Assembly: GCF_037023725.1 (NCBI RefSeq)
Contig: NZ_CP146077.1
Coordinates: 1,897,001 to 1,961,000, forward strand
DNA length: 64,000 bases
Direction: 5' to 3'
Origin: Pseudomonas bubulae
Lineage (GTDB): Bacteria; Pseudomonadota; Gammaproteobacteria; Pseudomonadales; Pseudomonadaceae
Made by a program: the position numbers and the translations under genes. Shown here one piece after another: positions 1 to 10,283 of the stretch. The first letter of the stretch is position 1. The number at the start of each line of letters is the position of its first letter. The notes below the pieces were generated by a model, which was not told the DNA's origin, did no database searches, and saw only the letters and a program-made list of their open reading frames with translations.

Positions 1-449
1 TGAGCATTTTGTTCAGCGCCATGCCTCAGGAGCACGAGCGCAGCCTGGGTTTATGGCATGCCGAATGGGAAACCCTCCCCGAGATTTGTTGCGTGGTGTC
101 CGGCGCGCTGGTACAGGCGTTGAATATTGCCCGTGGGCTGGAAGTGGACAGTGAGCGCATGGCGCGCAACCTCGATCTGACCCACGGGCTGGTGCTGGCT
201 GAAGCAGTAAGCATTGTGCTGGCGCAGCGGGTAGGGCGCGAAACCGCGCATCATCTGCTGGAGCAGTGTTGCAAGCGGGCGGTGGCCGAAAAGCGCCATT
301 TACGTGGGGTGCTGGGCGAAGAGCCGCAAATCACCGCGCACCTCAGCGCGCAGGAACTGGATCGCCTGCTCGATCCGGCCCATTACCTTGGTCAGGCGAC
401 GACGTGGGTCGAACGTGCGCGGGCTGAACATTTTGCGTTGGTCCTCTAA
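1..449 (+). CDS. pcaB: 3-carboxy-cis,cis-muconate cycloisomerase, C-terminal part
   Basis: The reading frame is open from the window edge, so only about the last 149 codons are present. PcaB converts 3-carboxy-cis,cis-muconate to 4-carboxymuconolactone in the protocatechuate branch of the beta-ketoadipate pathway, in the cytoplasm. The stretch SAMPQEHERSLGLWHAEW and the following helices (LDLTHGLVLAEAVSIVLAQ) are typical of the C-terminal helical part of Pseudomonas PcaB, a fumarase/argininosuccinate lyase superfamily member. The active-site loop lies upstream, outside the window. pcaD starts 11 bases after the stop, so the genes form an operon. Function is known from the family; identification rests on sequence and order pcaB-pcaD-pcaC. 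Confidence 0.93.
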   Translation, partial: SILFSAMPQEHERSLGLWHAEWETLPEICCVVSGALVQALNIARGLEVDSERMARNLDLTHGLVLAEAVSIVLAQRVGRETAHHLLEQCCKRAVAEKRHLRGVLGEEPQITAHLSAQELDRLLDPAHYLGQATTWVERARAEHFALVL

Positions 450-460
450 AGGAGAAACTC

Positions 461-1252
461 GTGGGACGTGTACAACTCGCTGAAGGTGAACTCAACTACC
501 GCCTGGACGGCCCGCAAGGTGCACCGGTGCTGGTGCTGTCCAATTCCCTGGGCACTGATCTGGGGATGTGGGACACGCAGATTGCGGCGTTCGCCGAGCA
601 CTTCCAGGTATTGCGCTACGACACCCGGGGTCATGGCCAGTCGTTGGTGACCGAAGGACCGTATAGCATTGAACAACTGGGCGGAGATGTTTTGGCGCTG
701 CTGGATGCGCTGCATATCGAGCGCGCGCATTTTTGCGGGTTGTCGATGGGTGGACTGATTGGCCAGTGGCTGGGGATCCATGCCGGTTCGCGGCTGCACA
801 AGCTGGTGGTGTGCAACACGGCTGCCAAAATTGGCGAGCCTGCGGTCTGGAATCCGCGCATCGAGATGGTTTTGCGTGAGGGTGCTGCGGCGATGGCGGG
901 GTTGCGTGATGCCTCCATTGCCCGCTGGTTTACCGCGGACTTCGCCCAGGCCAATCCCGGGCAGGCCAAGCGCATCACCGATATGCTGGCGGCCACTTCG
1001 CCCCAGGGCTATGTCGCCAATTGTGCTGCTGTGCGTGATGCAGATTTTCGCGATCAGTTGGGCGCAATCGAAGTGCCCATGCTGGTGATCGCGGGCACTG
1101 AAGATGCCGTCACGCCGCCTGCGGGCAGCCACTTCATTCAGGAACATGTGCGTGGCGCGCAGTACGCCGAGTTTTACGCCGCGCACCTGTCCAACGTGCA
1201 GGCAGGCGATGCTTTCAGCCAGCGCGTGCTGCAATTTTTGCAGGCAAGCTAA
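461..1252 (+). CDS. pcaD: 3-oxoadipate enol-lactonase
   Basis: A 263-residue alpha/beta hydrolase that hydrolyses 3-oxoadipate enol-lactone to 3-oxoadipate, the last step before CoA activation. The nucleophile elbow GLSMGG places Ser95; Asp215 (in IAGTEDAVTPP) and His242 (in AAHLSN) complete the triad at the usual spacing. The start is GTG at 461, preceded by AAAGGAG at a good distance; the ATG further in would remove the first beta strand. It sits 11 bases after pcaB and 10 bases before pcaC, so it is co-transcribed with both. The length is normal for the family and nothing is truncated. Confidence 0.96.
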   Translation: MGRVQLAEGELNYRLDGPQGAPVLVLSNSLGTDLGMWDTQIAAFAEHFQVLRYDTRGHGQSLVTEGPYSIEQLGGDVLALLDALHIERAHFCGLSMGGLIGQWLGIHAGSRLHKLVVCNTAAKIGEPAVWNPRIEMVLREGAAAMAGLRDASIARWFTADFAQANPGQAKRITDMLAATSPQGYVANCAAVRDADFRDQLGAIEVPMLVIAGTEDAVTPPAGSHFIQEHVRGAQYAEFYAAHLSNVQAGDAFSQRVLQFLQAS

Positions 1253-1262
1253 GGAGTTTTTT

Positions 1263-1655
1263 GTGGACGAGAAACAACGTTACAACGAGGGCATGCAAGT
1301 ACGCCGCGCAGTGCTGGGTGATGCCCATGTGGATCGCAGCCTCAATGCCCTGACCGAGTTCAACAGCGAGTTCCAGGAAATGATCACCCGCCACGCCTGG
1401 GGTGATATCTGGACTCGTCCGGGGTTGGCGCGCCATACCCGTAGCCTGATTACCATCGCGATGCTGATCGGCATGAACCGCAATGAAGAGCTGAAACTGC
1501 ATCTGCGCGCTGCGGCCAACAATGGCGTGACCCGGGCCGAGATCAAGGAAGTGATCATGCAGAGTGCTATCTATTGCGGGATTCCGGCGGCCAATGCGAC
1601 GTTTCATCTGGCTGAATCGGTGTGGGATGAATTGGGGGTTGAGTCGCGGGAGTAA
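1263..1655 (+). CDS. pcaC: 4-carboxymuconolactone decarboxylase
   Basis: A 130-residue AhpD-like/CMD-family protein that decarboxylates 4-carboxymuconolactone to 3-oxoadipate enol-lactone, linking PcaB to PcaD. I chose the GTG at 1263 because AAGGAG lies just upstream and the product then begins MDEKQRYNEGMQVRRAVLG, the standard N-terminus of Pseudomonas PcaC; a longer open frame into pcaD is not coding. The core RHAWGDIWTRPGL and RSLITIAMLIGMNR carries the conserved helices that build the hexamer and its active site. It is last in the pca operon and is followed by a strong terminator. Confidence 0.96.
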   Translation: MDEKQRYNEGMQVRRAVLGDAHVDRSLNALTEFNSEFQEMITRHAWGDIWTRPGLARHTRSLITIAMLIGMNRNEELKLHLRAAANNGVTRAEIKEVIMQSAIYCGIPAANATFHLAESVWDELGVESRE

Positions 1656-1690
1656 CAGCGGCTACAGATCAATCTGCATCCCTAGCCTGA

Positions 1691-1725
1691 AACAACAAAC
1701 CCGCCATAAGGCGGGTTTGTTGTTT
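1691..1725. terminator. Bidirectional terminator between pcaC and ttgC
   Basis: A 15-base arm beginning AACAACAAACCCGCC, loop ATAA, and the exact reverse complement ending in GTTGTTT. The T/A-rich outer arms supply a U tract on either strand, so it can stop both the pca operon and the converging ttgABC operon. Confidence 0.9.
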
Positions 1726-1737
1726 AACCGATACGCA

Positions 1738-3189
1738 TCAAGCCTTGGGTGGCTGATCCGAAACAGGGCGGTTTTGCCCGGTCTGTTCGTACCAGCCGCC
1801 ACCCAGCGCCTTGTACAGCGTGACTTCACTGGTCAGCTGCGAAAGACGGTCGGTGATCAACGATTGCTGCGCGCTGAACAACGAGCGCTGGGCATCGAGG
1901 AAGGTCAGGTTGCTGTCGATGCCAATCCGATAACGACGCTCGGCCAAACGGTAGTAATCCTGGTTGGCGTTGACGAAGTCGGTTTGCGCCTGCAACTGCT
2001 GGTTGTAGGTTTGACGCGCTGCCAGACCGTCAGAAACTTCCTGGAAGGCGGTCTGGATTGTTTTCTCGTACTGGGAAACGGTGATCTCTTTCTGGATTTT
2101 TGCGTAGTCCAGGCTGGCGCGCAAAGCCCCTGCGTTAAAGATCGGCAAGTTGATTTGCGGTGAGAACAACCAGGTGCCCGAGCCGCCCTTGAACAGCCCC
2201 GACAGGTCAGGGCTCAAGGTCCCGGCATTGGCCGTGAGGCTGATGCTCGGGAAAAACGCTGCCCGCGCCGCGCCGATGTTGGCGTTGGCGGCCAGCAACT
2301 TGTGCTCGGCTTCAAGGATGTCCGGACGACGTTGCAGCAAGTCCGATGGCAAGCCAGCCGGTACTTCGCTCAACAGGTCGGCTGCCAGCGGTTGGGCTGC
2401 CGGCAGGTTGTCCGGGATGGTGCTGCCCAGCAACAGCGCGAGGCTGTTCTGATCTTGCGCCACCTGACGGGTGTAGCGGGCCAGCTGCACCTTGGCGTTT
2501 TCCACCGAGGTACGCGACTGGCTGACTTCAAGGGCCGAGGCCACACCGACTTCATTGCTGCGCAAAGTGAGCTTGTAGCTCTCATCGAACGCCTTGAGGG
2601 TGTCTTCGGTGAGCTTGAGCAGCTCTTTGTCAGCCTGCCAGGTCAGGTAGGCATTGGCGACGCTGGCCACCAGACTGATCTGGGTGCTGCGTCGGGCTTC
2701 TTCGGTTGCAAAGTAGTTCTGCAACGCCTGATCGCTCAGGCTGCGAACCCGGCCGAACAGGTCCAGCTCGTATGCACTGACCCCAAGGGTCGCCGAATAA
2801 GAACTGGTGATGCTCGACTCGCCGGTTTGCGACATGTTGGCCGGAGTACGTTGACGGCTACCGCTGCCAGAGGCCGAAACCGCCGGGAACAGATCGGCGC
2901 GCTGGATGCGGTACTGCGCGGCATAGGCGTCGATGTTCAACGCCGCGACGCGCAGGTCGCGGTTGTTGACCAGAGCCGTCTGGATCAGCTGCTGCAGCGC
3001 CGGGTCATGGAAAAACTGACGCCAGCCCTGTTCCGCAGCGGCCTTGCTGGCCGCCTCGGTTGGCGAGTAGGCCGGGCCTTGCGGGTATTGCGCCGCTACC
3101 GGCGCTTCAGGGCGCTGGTAGTCGGGGATCAGCGAGCAGCCGCCGAGCGTAAACGCTGCAACAGCTACTGCGAGAAGCGACTTGCTCAT
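1738..3189 (-). CDS. ttgC: Outer-membrane channel lipoprotein of RND efflux pump (OprM/TtgC family)
   Basis: A 483-residue TolC-like outer-membrane factor that forms the exit duct of the tripartite pump with TtgA and TtgB. The N-terminus is a lipoprotein signal with lipobox LGGC (acylated Cys18), followed by two repeats of the OEP domain (roughly residues 65-270 and 285-465); [20 protein letters not shown] is the conserved start of the second repeat. Its start codon overlaps the ttgB stop by four bases (ATGA type), so translation is coupled. It is the last gene of the ttgABC operon. OprM, ArpC and EmhC are names used for the same ortholog group in other species. Confidence 0.93.
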   Translation of the reverse strand: MSKSLLAVAVAAFTLGGCSLIPDYQRPEAPVAAQYPQGPAYSPTEAASKAAAEQGWRQFFHDPALQQLIQTALVNNRDLRVAALNIDAYAAQYRIQRADLFPAVSASGSGSRQRTPANMSQTGESSITSSYSATLGVSAYELDLFGRVRSLSDQALQNYFATEEARRSTQISLVASVANAYLTWQADKELLKLTEDTLKAFDESYKLTLRSNEVGVASALEVSQSRTSVENAKVQLARYTRQVAQDQNSLALLLGSTIPDNLPAAQPLAADLLSEVPAGLPSDLLQRRPDILEAEHKLLAANANIGAARAAFFPSISLTANAGTLSPDLSGLFKGGSGTWLFSPQINLPIFNAGALRASLDYAKIQKEITVSQYEKTIQTAFQEVSDGLAARQTYNQQLQAQTDFVNANQDYYRLAERRYRIGIDSNLTFLDAQRSLFSAQQSLITDRLSQLTSEVTLYKALGGGWYEQTGQNRPVSDQPPKA

Positions 3190-6100
3190 TGGCCAGCCTC
3201 TTGGTTTGGAGTTTTAGTCAGATCCACTTTCTTTTCCGTATCTTTATTCTTGCCGCCGCCAATGGACGATACGGCCACAAAGAACAGCGGTACCCAGAAC
3301 ACGGCCAGTACGGTGGCGGTGATCATGCCACCGATAACACCGGTACCAATAGCGTGCTGGCTGCCCGAGCCTGCGCCCGTGGAGATGGCCAGTGGAACCA
3401 CACCCAGTACGAAGGCCAGGGAGGTCATGATGATCGGACGCAGACGCATGCGGCACGCCTCGATCGCGGCATCCACCAGGCTTCGTCCCTGCTCATGCAG
3501 TTCCTTGGCAAACTCGACGATCAGAATGGCGTTTTTCGAGGCCAGACCGATGGTCGTAAGCAAGCCCACCTGGAAGTACACGTCGTTGGACAACCCGCGC
3601 AGGCTGGTGGCCATAAGCGCACCAATGATCCCCAGGGGTACGACCAGCATCACCGCAATCGGGATCGACCAGCTTTCGTACAGTGCTGCAAGGCACAGGA
3701 ATACCATCAGCAAGGAAATAGCGTACAGGGCAGGCGCTTGCGAACCTGACAGACGTTCCTCGTAAGACAGCCCCGTCCAGGAAATACCTACACCCGCTGG
3801 CAACTTCTTGGCCAGGGCTTCGACCTCAGCCATGGCTTGACCGCTGGTATAGCCCGGAGCCGGAGCGCCGAGAATTTCCATCGCTTCTACGCCGTTGTAA
3901 CGCGACAGCTTGGGTGGGCCGTAGATCCACTCGCCCTTGGCGAAGGCCGAGAATGGCACCATGGTTCCCTGATCGTTACGCACGTACCACTTCTTCAGGT
4001 CTTCGGGGTTCATCCGCGAGTCAGCTTCGCCTTGCAGGAATACCTTTTTGACTCGACCGTGGTCGATGAAGTCGTTGACATAACTGGCACCGAGACCAAT
4101 GGACAGGGTGTTGTTGATGTCCGAAATGCTCAGGCCCAGGGCGCGAGCGGCCTCATCGTCGATCAGCAGCTTGTATTGCGGTTCATCGTTCAGACCGTTC
4201 GGACGTACGCCCGCCAGGATCTTGCTTTGAGCCGCCATCCCCAGGAACTGATTGCGTGCAGCCATCAGTTTCTCGTGGCCAATGCCGGAGCGGTCTTGCA
4301 GGTACACGTCGAAACCGGTGGCGTTACCCAGTTCCATTACAGCAGGCGGGGCAAAAGCGAACACCATTGCATCGCGGTAGCTGGAGAACACTTTCTGCGC
4401 CCGTGCAGCCAGTGCAAATACACTGTTGTCGGAATCGCGCTCGCCCCACGGCTTGAGCATGATGAACGCCAGGCCGGAGCTCTGGCCACGGCCGGCGAAG
4501 TTGAAGCCGTTTACGGTAAACACCGAAGACACAGCGTCCGACTCATCGGCCAGCAGGTATTCGCGCATCCGGTCGATCACTTGCTGGGTGCGCTCTGCAG
4601 TGGTGCCTGCCGGTGTTTGAACCTGTGCAAACAGTACGCCCTGGTCTTCTTCCGGGAGGAAGGAGGTAGGGATACGGGTAAACAGGAACACCATGCCAAC
4701 CACAATCAGCACATAAGCCAGCAGGTACGGAGCCTTGTGCCGCAGAATGCTGCCGACACCTTTTTCATAGCGTTTCACGCCATTGTCGAAGGTCCGGTTG
4801 AACCAGCCGAAGAAACCGCGCTTGTTCTCGCCGTGATCACCCTTCTGGATTGGCTTGAGCATGGTGGCGCACAGGGCCGGGGTGAAGATCAGGGCAACCA
4901 GTACCGACAGGCCCATCGCCGACACGATAGTGATCGAGAACTGGCGATAGATCACACCCGTGGAGCCGCTGAAGAAGGCCATCGGCAGCAATACCGCCGA
5001 CAACACCAGCGCAATACCTACCAGGGCACCCTGGATCTGCTCCATGGATTTCTTGGTGGCTTCCTTGGGCGGCAGTCCTTCTTCGGACATGACCCGCTCA
5101 ACGTTTTCAACCACCACGATCGCATCGTCCACCAGCAAGCCGATGGCCAGTACCATACCGAACATGGTCAGGGTGTTGATGCTGAAGCCTGCAGCGGCCA
5201 GGATCCCGAAGGTACCCAGCAATACAACCGGTACTGTCATCGTGGTGATGATGGTGGCGCGGAAGTTTTGCAGGAACAGGAACATCACCAGGAACACCAG
5301 TACAACCGCTTCGACCAGGGTGTGCACCACACCTTCGATCGATGCCGAAACCACAGGCGTGGTGTCGTACGGGTAAACGACTTTCATACCTTCCGGGAAG
5401 AAGGGTTCCAGGCCGTTGATGGTTTCACGCAATGCCTTTGCCGTGTCCAGAGCGTTGGAGCCCGGGGCCAGCTTAATCGCGATACCCGATGCCGGTTTGC
5501 CGTTGAATTGTGCGCTGACGCTGTAGTTCTCACCACCCAGGGCAACATCTGCGACATCGCTCAGGCGTACCTGGGAGCCGTCGGTGTTGACCTTGAGCAG
5601 GATCTTTTTGAACTCTTCAGCCGTTTGCAGACGGGTTTTGCCGATGATGGTCGCGTTCAGCTCCTGACCCTTGACGGCAGGCAGGCCGCCCAGTTGCCCG
5701 GAGGACACCTGAACGTTCTGTGCGCTGATGGCCGATTTAACATCCACCGGAGTCAGGTTGTATTTGTTCAGCTTGACCGGGTCGAGCCAGATACGCATGG
5801 CGTACTGGGCGCCGAACACCTGGAAGTCGCCCACACCTTCGGTACGGGAGATCGGGTCCTGCATGTTGGAAACGATGTAGTTGGACAGGTCGTCCTTGTT
5901 CATGCTGCCGTTTTCAGACACCACACCAATAACCATCAGGAAGTTTTTCACTGCCTTGGTTACACGGATACCTTGCTGCTGTACCTCTTGCGGTAGCAGG
6001 GGGGTCGCCAGGTTGAGCTTGTTCTGTACCTGGACCTGTGCGGTGTCAGGGTCAGTACCTTGCTCGAATGTGGCGGTGATGCTCATGCTGCCGTCGGAGT

Positions 6101-6347
6101 TACTTTCCGATGACACATAGCGCAGGTGGTCGATACCGTTGAGCTGTTGCTCGATCACCTGAACCACGGTGTCCTGCACGGTTTGCGCCGAAGCGCCCGG
6201 GTAGGTCACGGAGATCGAAATGGCCGGTGGTGCAATGCTCGGGTACTGGTTGATCGGCAACTTCAGGATCGATAGAGCCCCGACCAGCATGATCACCAGG
6301 GCTATAACCCAGGCGAAAATCGGACGGTCGATAAAAAATTTCGACAT
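3186..6347 (-). CDS. ttgB: RND multidrug/solvent efflux transporter, inner-membrane subunit
   Basis: A 1053-residue HAE1-family pump (MexB/AcrB/TtgB) that uses the proton gradient to expel drugs, solvents and dyes from the periplasm and membrane. The proton-relay aspartates are Asp407-Asp408 in [18 protein letters not shown] at the start of TM4. The N-terminus [17 protein letters not shown] and the twelve-helix plus two large periplasmic loop pattern are complete. It starts three bases after ttgA and overlaps ttgC by four bases. The C-terminus after [11 protein letters not shown] is a short charged tail. Which substrates this ortholog exports cannot be read from the sequence. Confidence 0.95.
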   Translation of the reverse strand: MSKFFIDRPIFAWVIALVIMLVGALSILKLPINQYPSIAPPAISISVTYPGASAQTVQDTVVQVIEQQLNGIDHLRYVSSESNSDGSMSITATFEQGTDPDTAQVQVQNKLNLATPLLPQEVQQQGIRVTKAVKNFLMVIGVVSENGSMNKDDLSNYIVSNMQDPISRTEGVGDFQVFGAQYAMRIWLDPVKLNKYNLTPVDVKSAISAQNVQVSSGQLGGLPAVKGQELNATIIGKTRLQTAEEFKKILLKVNTDGSQVRLSDVADVALGGENYSVSAQFNGKPASGIAIKLAPGSNALDTAKALRETINGLEPFFPEGMKVVYPYDTTPVVSASIEGVVHTLVEAVVLVFLVMFLFLQNFRATIITTMTVPVVLLGTFGILAAAGFSINTLTMFGMVLAIGLLVDDAIVVVENVERVMSEEGLPPKEATKKSMEQIQGALVGIALVLSAVLLPMAFFSGSTGVIYRQFSITIVSAMGLSVLVALIFTPALCATMLKPIQKGDHGENKRGFFGWFNRTFDNGVKRYEKGVGSILRHKAPYLLAYVLIVVGMVFLFTRIPTSFLPEEDQGVLFAQVQTPAGTTAERTQQVIDRMREYLLADESDAVSSVFTVNGFNFAGRGQSSGLAFIMLKPWGERDSDNSVFALAARAQKVFSSYRDAMVFAFAPPAVMELGNATGFDVYLQDRSGIGHEKLMAARNQFLGMAAQSKILAGVRPNGLNDEPQYKLLIDDEAARALGLSISDINNTLSIGLGASYVNDFIDHGRVKKVFLQGEADSRMNPEDLKKWYVRNDQGTMVPFSAFAKGEWIYGPPKLSRYNGVEAMEILGAPAPGYTSGQAMAEVEALAKKLPAGVGISWTGLSYEERLSGSQAPALYAISLLMVFLCLAALYESWSIPIAVMLVVPLGIIGALMATSLRGLSNDVYFQVGLLTTIGLASKNAILIVEFAKELHEQGRSLVDAAIEACRMRLRPIIMTSLAFVLGVVPLAISTGAGSGSQHAIGTGVIGGMITATVLAVFWVPLFFVAVSSIGGGKNKDTEKKVDLTKTPNQEAGQ

Positions 6348-6350
6348 GGT

Positions 6351-7502
6351 TTATTCCCCTTTACTGCCTGCAGCTTTTTCTGTTGCCGGGGCAGATGCCG
6401 GGGTTTCGCCTTGTGGCTTGTCCATGATCTTGACTTCAATGCCAGGCTTGATGAATTGCAGGCCATCAGTAATCAGACGGTCGCCAGGGTTCAGGCCTTT
6501 CTCAACCAGCCAGTTGCTGCCAACGGTGCGCGAAGCTTGCAGTACACGCAGCTCAACCTTGTTGTCCGGTCCAACGATCATTGCAGTCGGTTGGCCCTTG
6601 AGGTTGTGGGTCACGCCGATTTGCGGTGCCAGGATCGCATTGCTGTCGATGCCTGCTTCCAGCTGCGCGTGGACAAACATGCCCGGCAACAGGGTTTCGT
6701 CAGGGTTCGGGAACACTGCGCGCAGGGTGACGGAACCGGTGGTTTCATCAACCGAGACTTCGGCGAACTCAAGGCGACCTTCCTGGCCGTACTCGCTGCC
6801 GTCAGGCAGGGTCAGCTTGACCTTGGCGGCGTTTTCACCGGCCTTCTTCAAACGGCCACTGGCCAGGTCACGGCGCAGTTCGAGCATTTCTACCGAGGAC
6901 TGGGTCACGTCAACATAGATCGGGTCCAGTTGGGTGATCACGGCCAATGCATTGGCCTGGCCACTGGTGACCAGTGCACCTTCGGTGTACAGCGAGCGAC
7001 CGATGCGGCCGGTCAGCGGCGCCAGCACCTTGGTGTAGCGCAGGTTAACCTGGGCGGTGTTCAGCGCGGCTTCTGCTTCCAGGCGGGCGGCTTCGGCGTT
7101 GTCGTATTCCTGACGGCTTACGGCTTGCTCGGCGACCAGTTGCTTGTAGCGCTGAGCCAGTGATTTTGCCGATTGCAGGGTGGCGCGGGCGCTGAGTACG
7201 GCGCTTTCATAGATCGCCGGATCGATTTGATAGAGCTGCTGGCCGATCTTGACGTCACTGCCTTCTTTAAAGAAGCGCTTGAGGATGATGCCGTTTACCT
7301 GCGGGCGTACTTCTGCCGAACGATATGACGCGGTGCGGCCAGGCAGATCGGTGGTCAAGGTAAATGGCTGGGTTTTCAGCGTGACAACGCCGACCTGAGG
7401 GATTTGCGGGGCAGGTGCTGCCTCTTCCTTTTTGCATCCGCTGAGCAGCGAAGCAAGGGCGATGGCAGCAACCAGAGCGGTAACAGCTGGCTTGAATTGC
7501 AT
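6351..7502 (-). CDS. ttgA: RND efflux periplasmic adaptor (membrane fusion) lipoprotein
   Basis: A 383-residue MexA/AcrA-type adaptor joining TtgB to TtgC. I place the start at the ATG at 7502 (MQFKPAVTALV): CGAGGA lies just upstream, and the peptide then has a compact lipoprotein signal ending LLSGC. The open frame continues eleven codons upstream, but that adds charged residues ahead of the signal. Beta-barrel, lipoyl halves and the long alpha-hairpin (about residues 85-160 with regular heptads) are visible. It is the first gene of the operon; its promoter faces that of ttgR in the gap 7503-7767. Confidence 0.94.
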   Translation of the reverse strand: MQFKPAVTALVAAIALASLLSGCKKEEAAPAPQIPQVGVVTLKTQPFTLTTDLPGRTASYRSAEVRPQVNGIILKRFFKEGSDVKIGQQLYQIDPAIYESAVLSARATLQSAKSLAQRYKQLVAEQAVSRQEYDNAEAARLEAEAALNTAQVNLRYTKVLAPLTGRIGRSLYTEGALVTSGQANALAVITQLDPIYVDVTQSSVEMLELRRDLASGRLKKAGENAAKVKLTLPDGSEYGQEGRLEFAEVSVDETTGSVTLRAVFPNPDETLLPGMFVHAQLEAGIDSNAILAPQIGVTHNLKGQPTAMIVGPDNKVELRVLQASRTVGSNWLVEKGLNPGDRLITDGLQFIKPGIEVKIMDKPQGETPASAPATEKAAGSKGE

Positions 7503-7588
7503 GAAGATCCTCGGGTCAGGCACGCGAAAGCGCACAAGAATAGTGGAAGGGTAAAGAAAGCTGTTCCGGGTGGATAAATAGCTTGCTA

Positions 7589-7625
7589 AGTAATATACTT
7601 ACATTCGTGTCTGTTTGTAAATAGT
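7589..7625. promoter_or_regulatory. TtgR operator overlapping divergent ttgA/ttgR promoters
   Basis: Read on the minus strand, the stretch contains TATTTACAAACA, then GAATGTAAGTATA after a short spacer. This closely matches, from memory, the pseudo-palindromic TtgR site of P. putida in the same ttgA-ttgR gap. It lies about 90 bases before ttgA and 145 before ttgR, where bound repressor can cover both promoters. Match made by eye; binding not tested. Confidence 0.75.
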
Positions 7626-7767
7626 GGGACGCTGTCTCGCCAAGCCTTACAGCGCCATTTTTCATGCGTGTAGTAGACCGGGATAAGGCATAACAAGCGC
7701 CACCCGATGTTGGTCCGGGCAAGTGACCGTAGAGGCCCGGATCCTTCTGATTGAGGTTTTTATTGCC

Positions 7768-8424
7768 ATGGTGCGTCGTACCAAAGAAGAAGCTCTTGAG
7801 ACCCGGAGCAAAATCCTCGAAGCGGCCGAACAGGCCTTCTATGAGCGCGGGGTTGCCCGCACGACGCTGGCTGATATCGCCACACTGGCGGGTGTCACCC
7901 GTGGTGCCATTTACTGGCACTTCAGCAACAAGGCCGAGTTGGTTCAAGCCATGCTCGACAGCTTGAATGAGCCTCTGGATGAAATGGCCAGGGCAAGCGA
8001 AAGCGAGAACGAAGTCGACCCGCTTGGCTGCATGCGCCAATTGCTGATTCACTTGTTTCGCCAGGTTGCCATTGACCCAAAAACCCGGCGTATCAATGAA
8101 ATTTTGTTCCATAAGTGCGAATTCACTGACGAAATGTGTGATTTACGGGCTCAACGCCAGATGGCGATGCTCGATTGCAACAGCAGGATCGAGCTGGCCC
8201 TGAGCAATGCCATTCATCGTCAACAGCTCCCTGAAAATCTGGATGTTCGCCGTGCTGCCATCTGCCTGCATGCCTATATCGACGGAATACTCGGACAATG
8301 GCTGCTGGTTCCCGACAGCTTTGACCTGTACACACACGCGCAATCCTGGGTCGATACGGGGCTGGACATGCTGCGCACAAGCCCAGCTTTAAGAAACTCC
8401 GGCAATATCCGAGAGGGAGTCTAG
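7768..8424 (+). CDS. ttgR: TetR-family repressor of the efflux operon
   Basis: A 218-residue TetR/AcrR repressor (TtgR; EmhR or ArpR in related species). The N-terminal HTH runs through [26 protein letters not shown] (about residues 29-54), the signature of AcrR/TtgR. The C-terminal helical domain is the multidrug-binding pocket; effectors such as flavonoids, chloramphenicol or tetracycline release it from DNA in P. putida. The ATG at 7768 starts the canonical [13 protein letters not shown]; the frame extends upstream only into the promoter region. It is divergent from ttgABC and probably represses its own gene and the pump. Confidence 0.94.
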   Translation: MVRRTKEEALETRSKILEAAEQAFYERGVARTTLADIATLAGVTRGAIYWHFSNKAELVQAMLDSLNEPLDEMARASESENEVDPLGCMRQLLIHLFRQVAIDPKTRRINEILFHKCEFTDEMCDLRAQRQMAMLDCNSRIELALSNAIHRQQLPENLDVRRAAICLHAYIDGILGQWLLVPDSFDLYTHAQSWVDTGLDMLRTSPALRNSGNIREGV

Positions 8425-8817
8425 TAGGCTCAAGCAATAAGGCGAGTGAAGATTTTGCCCTTTGGGCCATTTGATGGCAGATGGCATTTATATACGTCTG
8501 GCCCGCGGGTTTAAAGTTAGCGAGCTAAGTATTTTGTAGCTAAATTGTTATCGTTTAGTTAAACGTCCCACAGCCAGATGTAATTAATCCTAAGCGATTG
8601 CGGATTAAGGATTACTGAACGGCGGCATCTTTCTCGGTTATTTTTTCCAATCAACCCTTCCTGCCTTGGCTTCCCCTACACTTGAGCAACGCTTTGGCCT
8701 CAGGCCAGAGCTGCCAGCAACGGGGGAGCGGGCAACTGCCAGGCTGTTTTCCTCTCCCGACTGAAGCAAACAGACTGCGACGGTGTGGTGTGTCGTGGAC
8801 AATTCGAGGAATAACAA
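8425..8817. other. Non-coding stretch between ttgR and scoA
   Basis: 393 bases with no convincing gene; the one long frame here (minus strand) is antisense to scoA. It holds an A/T-rich section at 8510-8615 with an inverted repeat TTAATCC (8584-8590) / GGATTAA (8602-8608), a plausible operator, and a small palindrome TGGCCTCAGGCCA near 8695. The scoAB promoter must lie here; no clear sigma-70 hexamers could be fixed. Confidence 0.5.
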
Positions 8818-9516
8818 GTGAACAAGATTTACTCGAGTGCTGAATCCGCTTTGCAAGGCCTGGTCGAAGACGGCATGACCCTGGCTGTAGGCGGTTTTGG
8901 CTTGTGCGGTATCCCCGAAGCGCTGATCGCGGCTTTGCGCGATACCGGCAAGCGCGAGCTGACGGTGATCAGCAATAACGCCGGGGTTGACGGATTTGGT
9001 CTGGGGCAACTGCTGGAAACGCGCCAGATTCGCAAAATGATTTCTTCCTATGTTGGCGAGAACAAAGAGTTCGAGCGCCAGTACCTGGCGGGCGAGCTGG
9101 AGCTTGAGTTCACCCCGCAAGGCACCCTTGCGGAAAAGCTGCGGGCGGGCGGGGCGGGTATCCCGGCGTTCTTTACCAAGACTGGCTACGGCACGCTGGT
9201 AGCTGAAGGCAAGGAAACCCGGGAGTTCGATGGCGAGTGGTATGTCATGGAGCGTTCACTGCGCGCCGATGTAGCCCTGGTCAAGGCCTGGAAGGCCGAT
9301 ACCTCTGGCAACCTGCTATTCAATAAAACGGCACGCAACTTCAACCCTTTGGCGGCCATGGCGGCCAAGGTGTGTGTGGTGGAAGTGGAAGAGATTGTCG
9401 AGGTTGGCGAGATCGAGCCCGATCAGGTGCATTTGCCCGGGATTTACGTACAACGGCTGGTGCTCAACGCTGCGCCGGAAAAACGCATTGAACATCGCAC
9501 TGTGCGGAGCGCCTGA
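8818..9516 (+). CDS. scoA: 3-oxoacid (succinyl-CoA:acetoacetate type) CoA-transferase subunit A
   Basis: A 232-residue class I CoA-transferase alpha subunit that moves CoA between succinyl-CoA and a 3-oxoacid. GGFGLCGIP near residue 25, [27 protein letters not shown] and the end [10 protein letters not shown] match the ScoA/SCOT family closely, including B. subtilis ScoA. PcaI of the 3-oxoadipate pathway differs at all these places, so despite nearby pca genes I do not call it pcaI. The GTG at 8818 follows CGAGGA. scoB starts two bases after the stop. Acetoacetate or another 3-oxoacid (dehydrocarnitine in P. aeruginosa DhcAB) could be the substrate. Confidence 0.85.
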   Translation: MNKIYSSAESALQGLVEDGMTLAVGGFGLCGIPEALIAALRDTGKRELTVISNNAGVDGFGLGQLLETRQIRKMISSYVGENKEFERQYLAGELELEFTPQGTLAEKLRAGGAGIPAFFTKTGYGTLVAEGKETREFDGEWYVMERSLRADVALVKAWKADTSGNLLFNKTARNFNPLAAMAAKVCVVEVEEIVEVGEIEPDQVHLPGIYVQRLVLNAAPEKRIEHRTVRSA

Positions 9517-9518
9517 CC

Positions 9519-10148
9519 ATGGCCTGGACTCGTGAAGAAATGGCGCATCGTGCCGCCCAAGAACTGCAGGACGGTTTCTACGTCAACCTGGGTATCGGTT
9601 TGCCCACCCTGGTGGCGAACTACATTCCTGAAGGTATGGATGTGTGGTTGCAAAGCGAAAATGGCCTGCTGGGCATTGGTCCGTTTCCGACTGACGATGA
9701 AGTCGATGCCGACCTGATCAACGCCGGCAAGCAAACCATCACGACTTTGCCGGGGAGCAGCTTCTTCAACAGTGCCGATTCGTTCGCGATGATTCGTGGC
9801 GGTCATATCAACTTGTCGATTCTGGGGGCGATGCAGGTGTCCGAGAAGGGCGACCTGGCCAACTGGATGATCCCCGGCAAGATGGTCAAGGGCATGGGCG
9901 GGGCGATGGATCTGGTAGCCGGGGTCAAGCGCGTTGTCGTGCTGATGGAGCACACGGCCAAGGGCGGCGTCCATAAACTGCTCAAGCAGTGTGATCTGCC
10001 GCTGACGGGCGTGGCCGTGGTCGACCGGATTATCACCGACCTGGCCGTGCTGGATGTGACCGGGCAAGGACTCAAGCTGGTGGAACTGGCGCCGGGAGTC
10101 ACCCGCGAGCAGCTTCAAGAGGCCACGGGCTGCGCAATCAACGGTTAG
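9519..10148 (+). CDS. scoB: 3-oxoacid CoA-transferase subunit B
   Basis: A 209-residue beta subunit partner of the preceding gene. The catalytic glutamate is Glu47 in [14 protein letters not shown], which forms the covalent glutamyl-CoA intermediate in this family. [40 protein letters not shown] is the long conserved core of ScoB/AtoA proteins. The ATG at 9519 follows the scoA stop by two bases, so the two subunits are made together. A strong hairpin terminator about 100 bases downstream closes the operon. Confidence 0.87.
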   Translation: MAWTREEMAHRAAQELQDGFYVNLGIGLPTLVANYIPEGMDVWLQSENGLLGIGPFPTDDEVDADLINAGKQTITTLPGSSFFNSADSFAMIRGGHINLSILGAMQVSEKGDLANWMIPGKMVKGMGGAMDLVAGVKRVVVLMEHTAKGGVHKLLKQCDLPLTGVAVVDRIITDLAVLDVTGQGLKLVELAPGVTREQLQEATGCAING

Positions 10149-10244
10149 GAGCCAAGCCTCTGGTAGCAAGTGCCGTAGAAACGAGGCTGCTGCTACGCAG
10201 ACGACTGCCTTCTAGTTTTAAGGTGTTTTCGCCGAGTCAAATAC

Positions 10245-10272
10245 GCAAAAAGCCCCAAAAGGGGCTTTTTGC
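10245..10272. terminator. Bidirectional terminator between scoB and fdxA
   Basis: Perfect hairpin: GCAAAAAGCCCC, loop AAAA, GGGGCTTTTTGC. T or A runs are available on either side, so it serves both converging transcripts. Confidence 0.92.
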
Positions 10273-10283
10273 TTAAACGTGAA

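Noticed and set aside
3837..5996. 719-codon open frame on the plus strand across ttgB
   Set aside because: Antisense to a full-length, clearly conserved RND transporter; the predicted protein is rich in His/Gln/Arg, as is typical of reversed GC-rich coding sequence.
8638..9120. 160-codon minus-strand frame ahead of and inside scoA
   Set aside because: Mostly antisense to scoA; no start signal or known domain.
8818..10148. Assignment as pcaIJ
   Set aside because: The sequence matches ScoAB signatures instead; only the distance to pcaBDC favoured pcaIJ.
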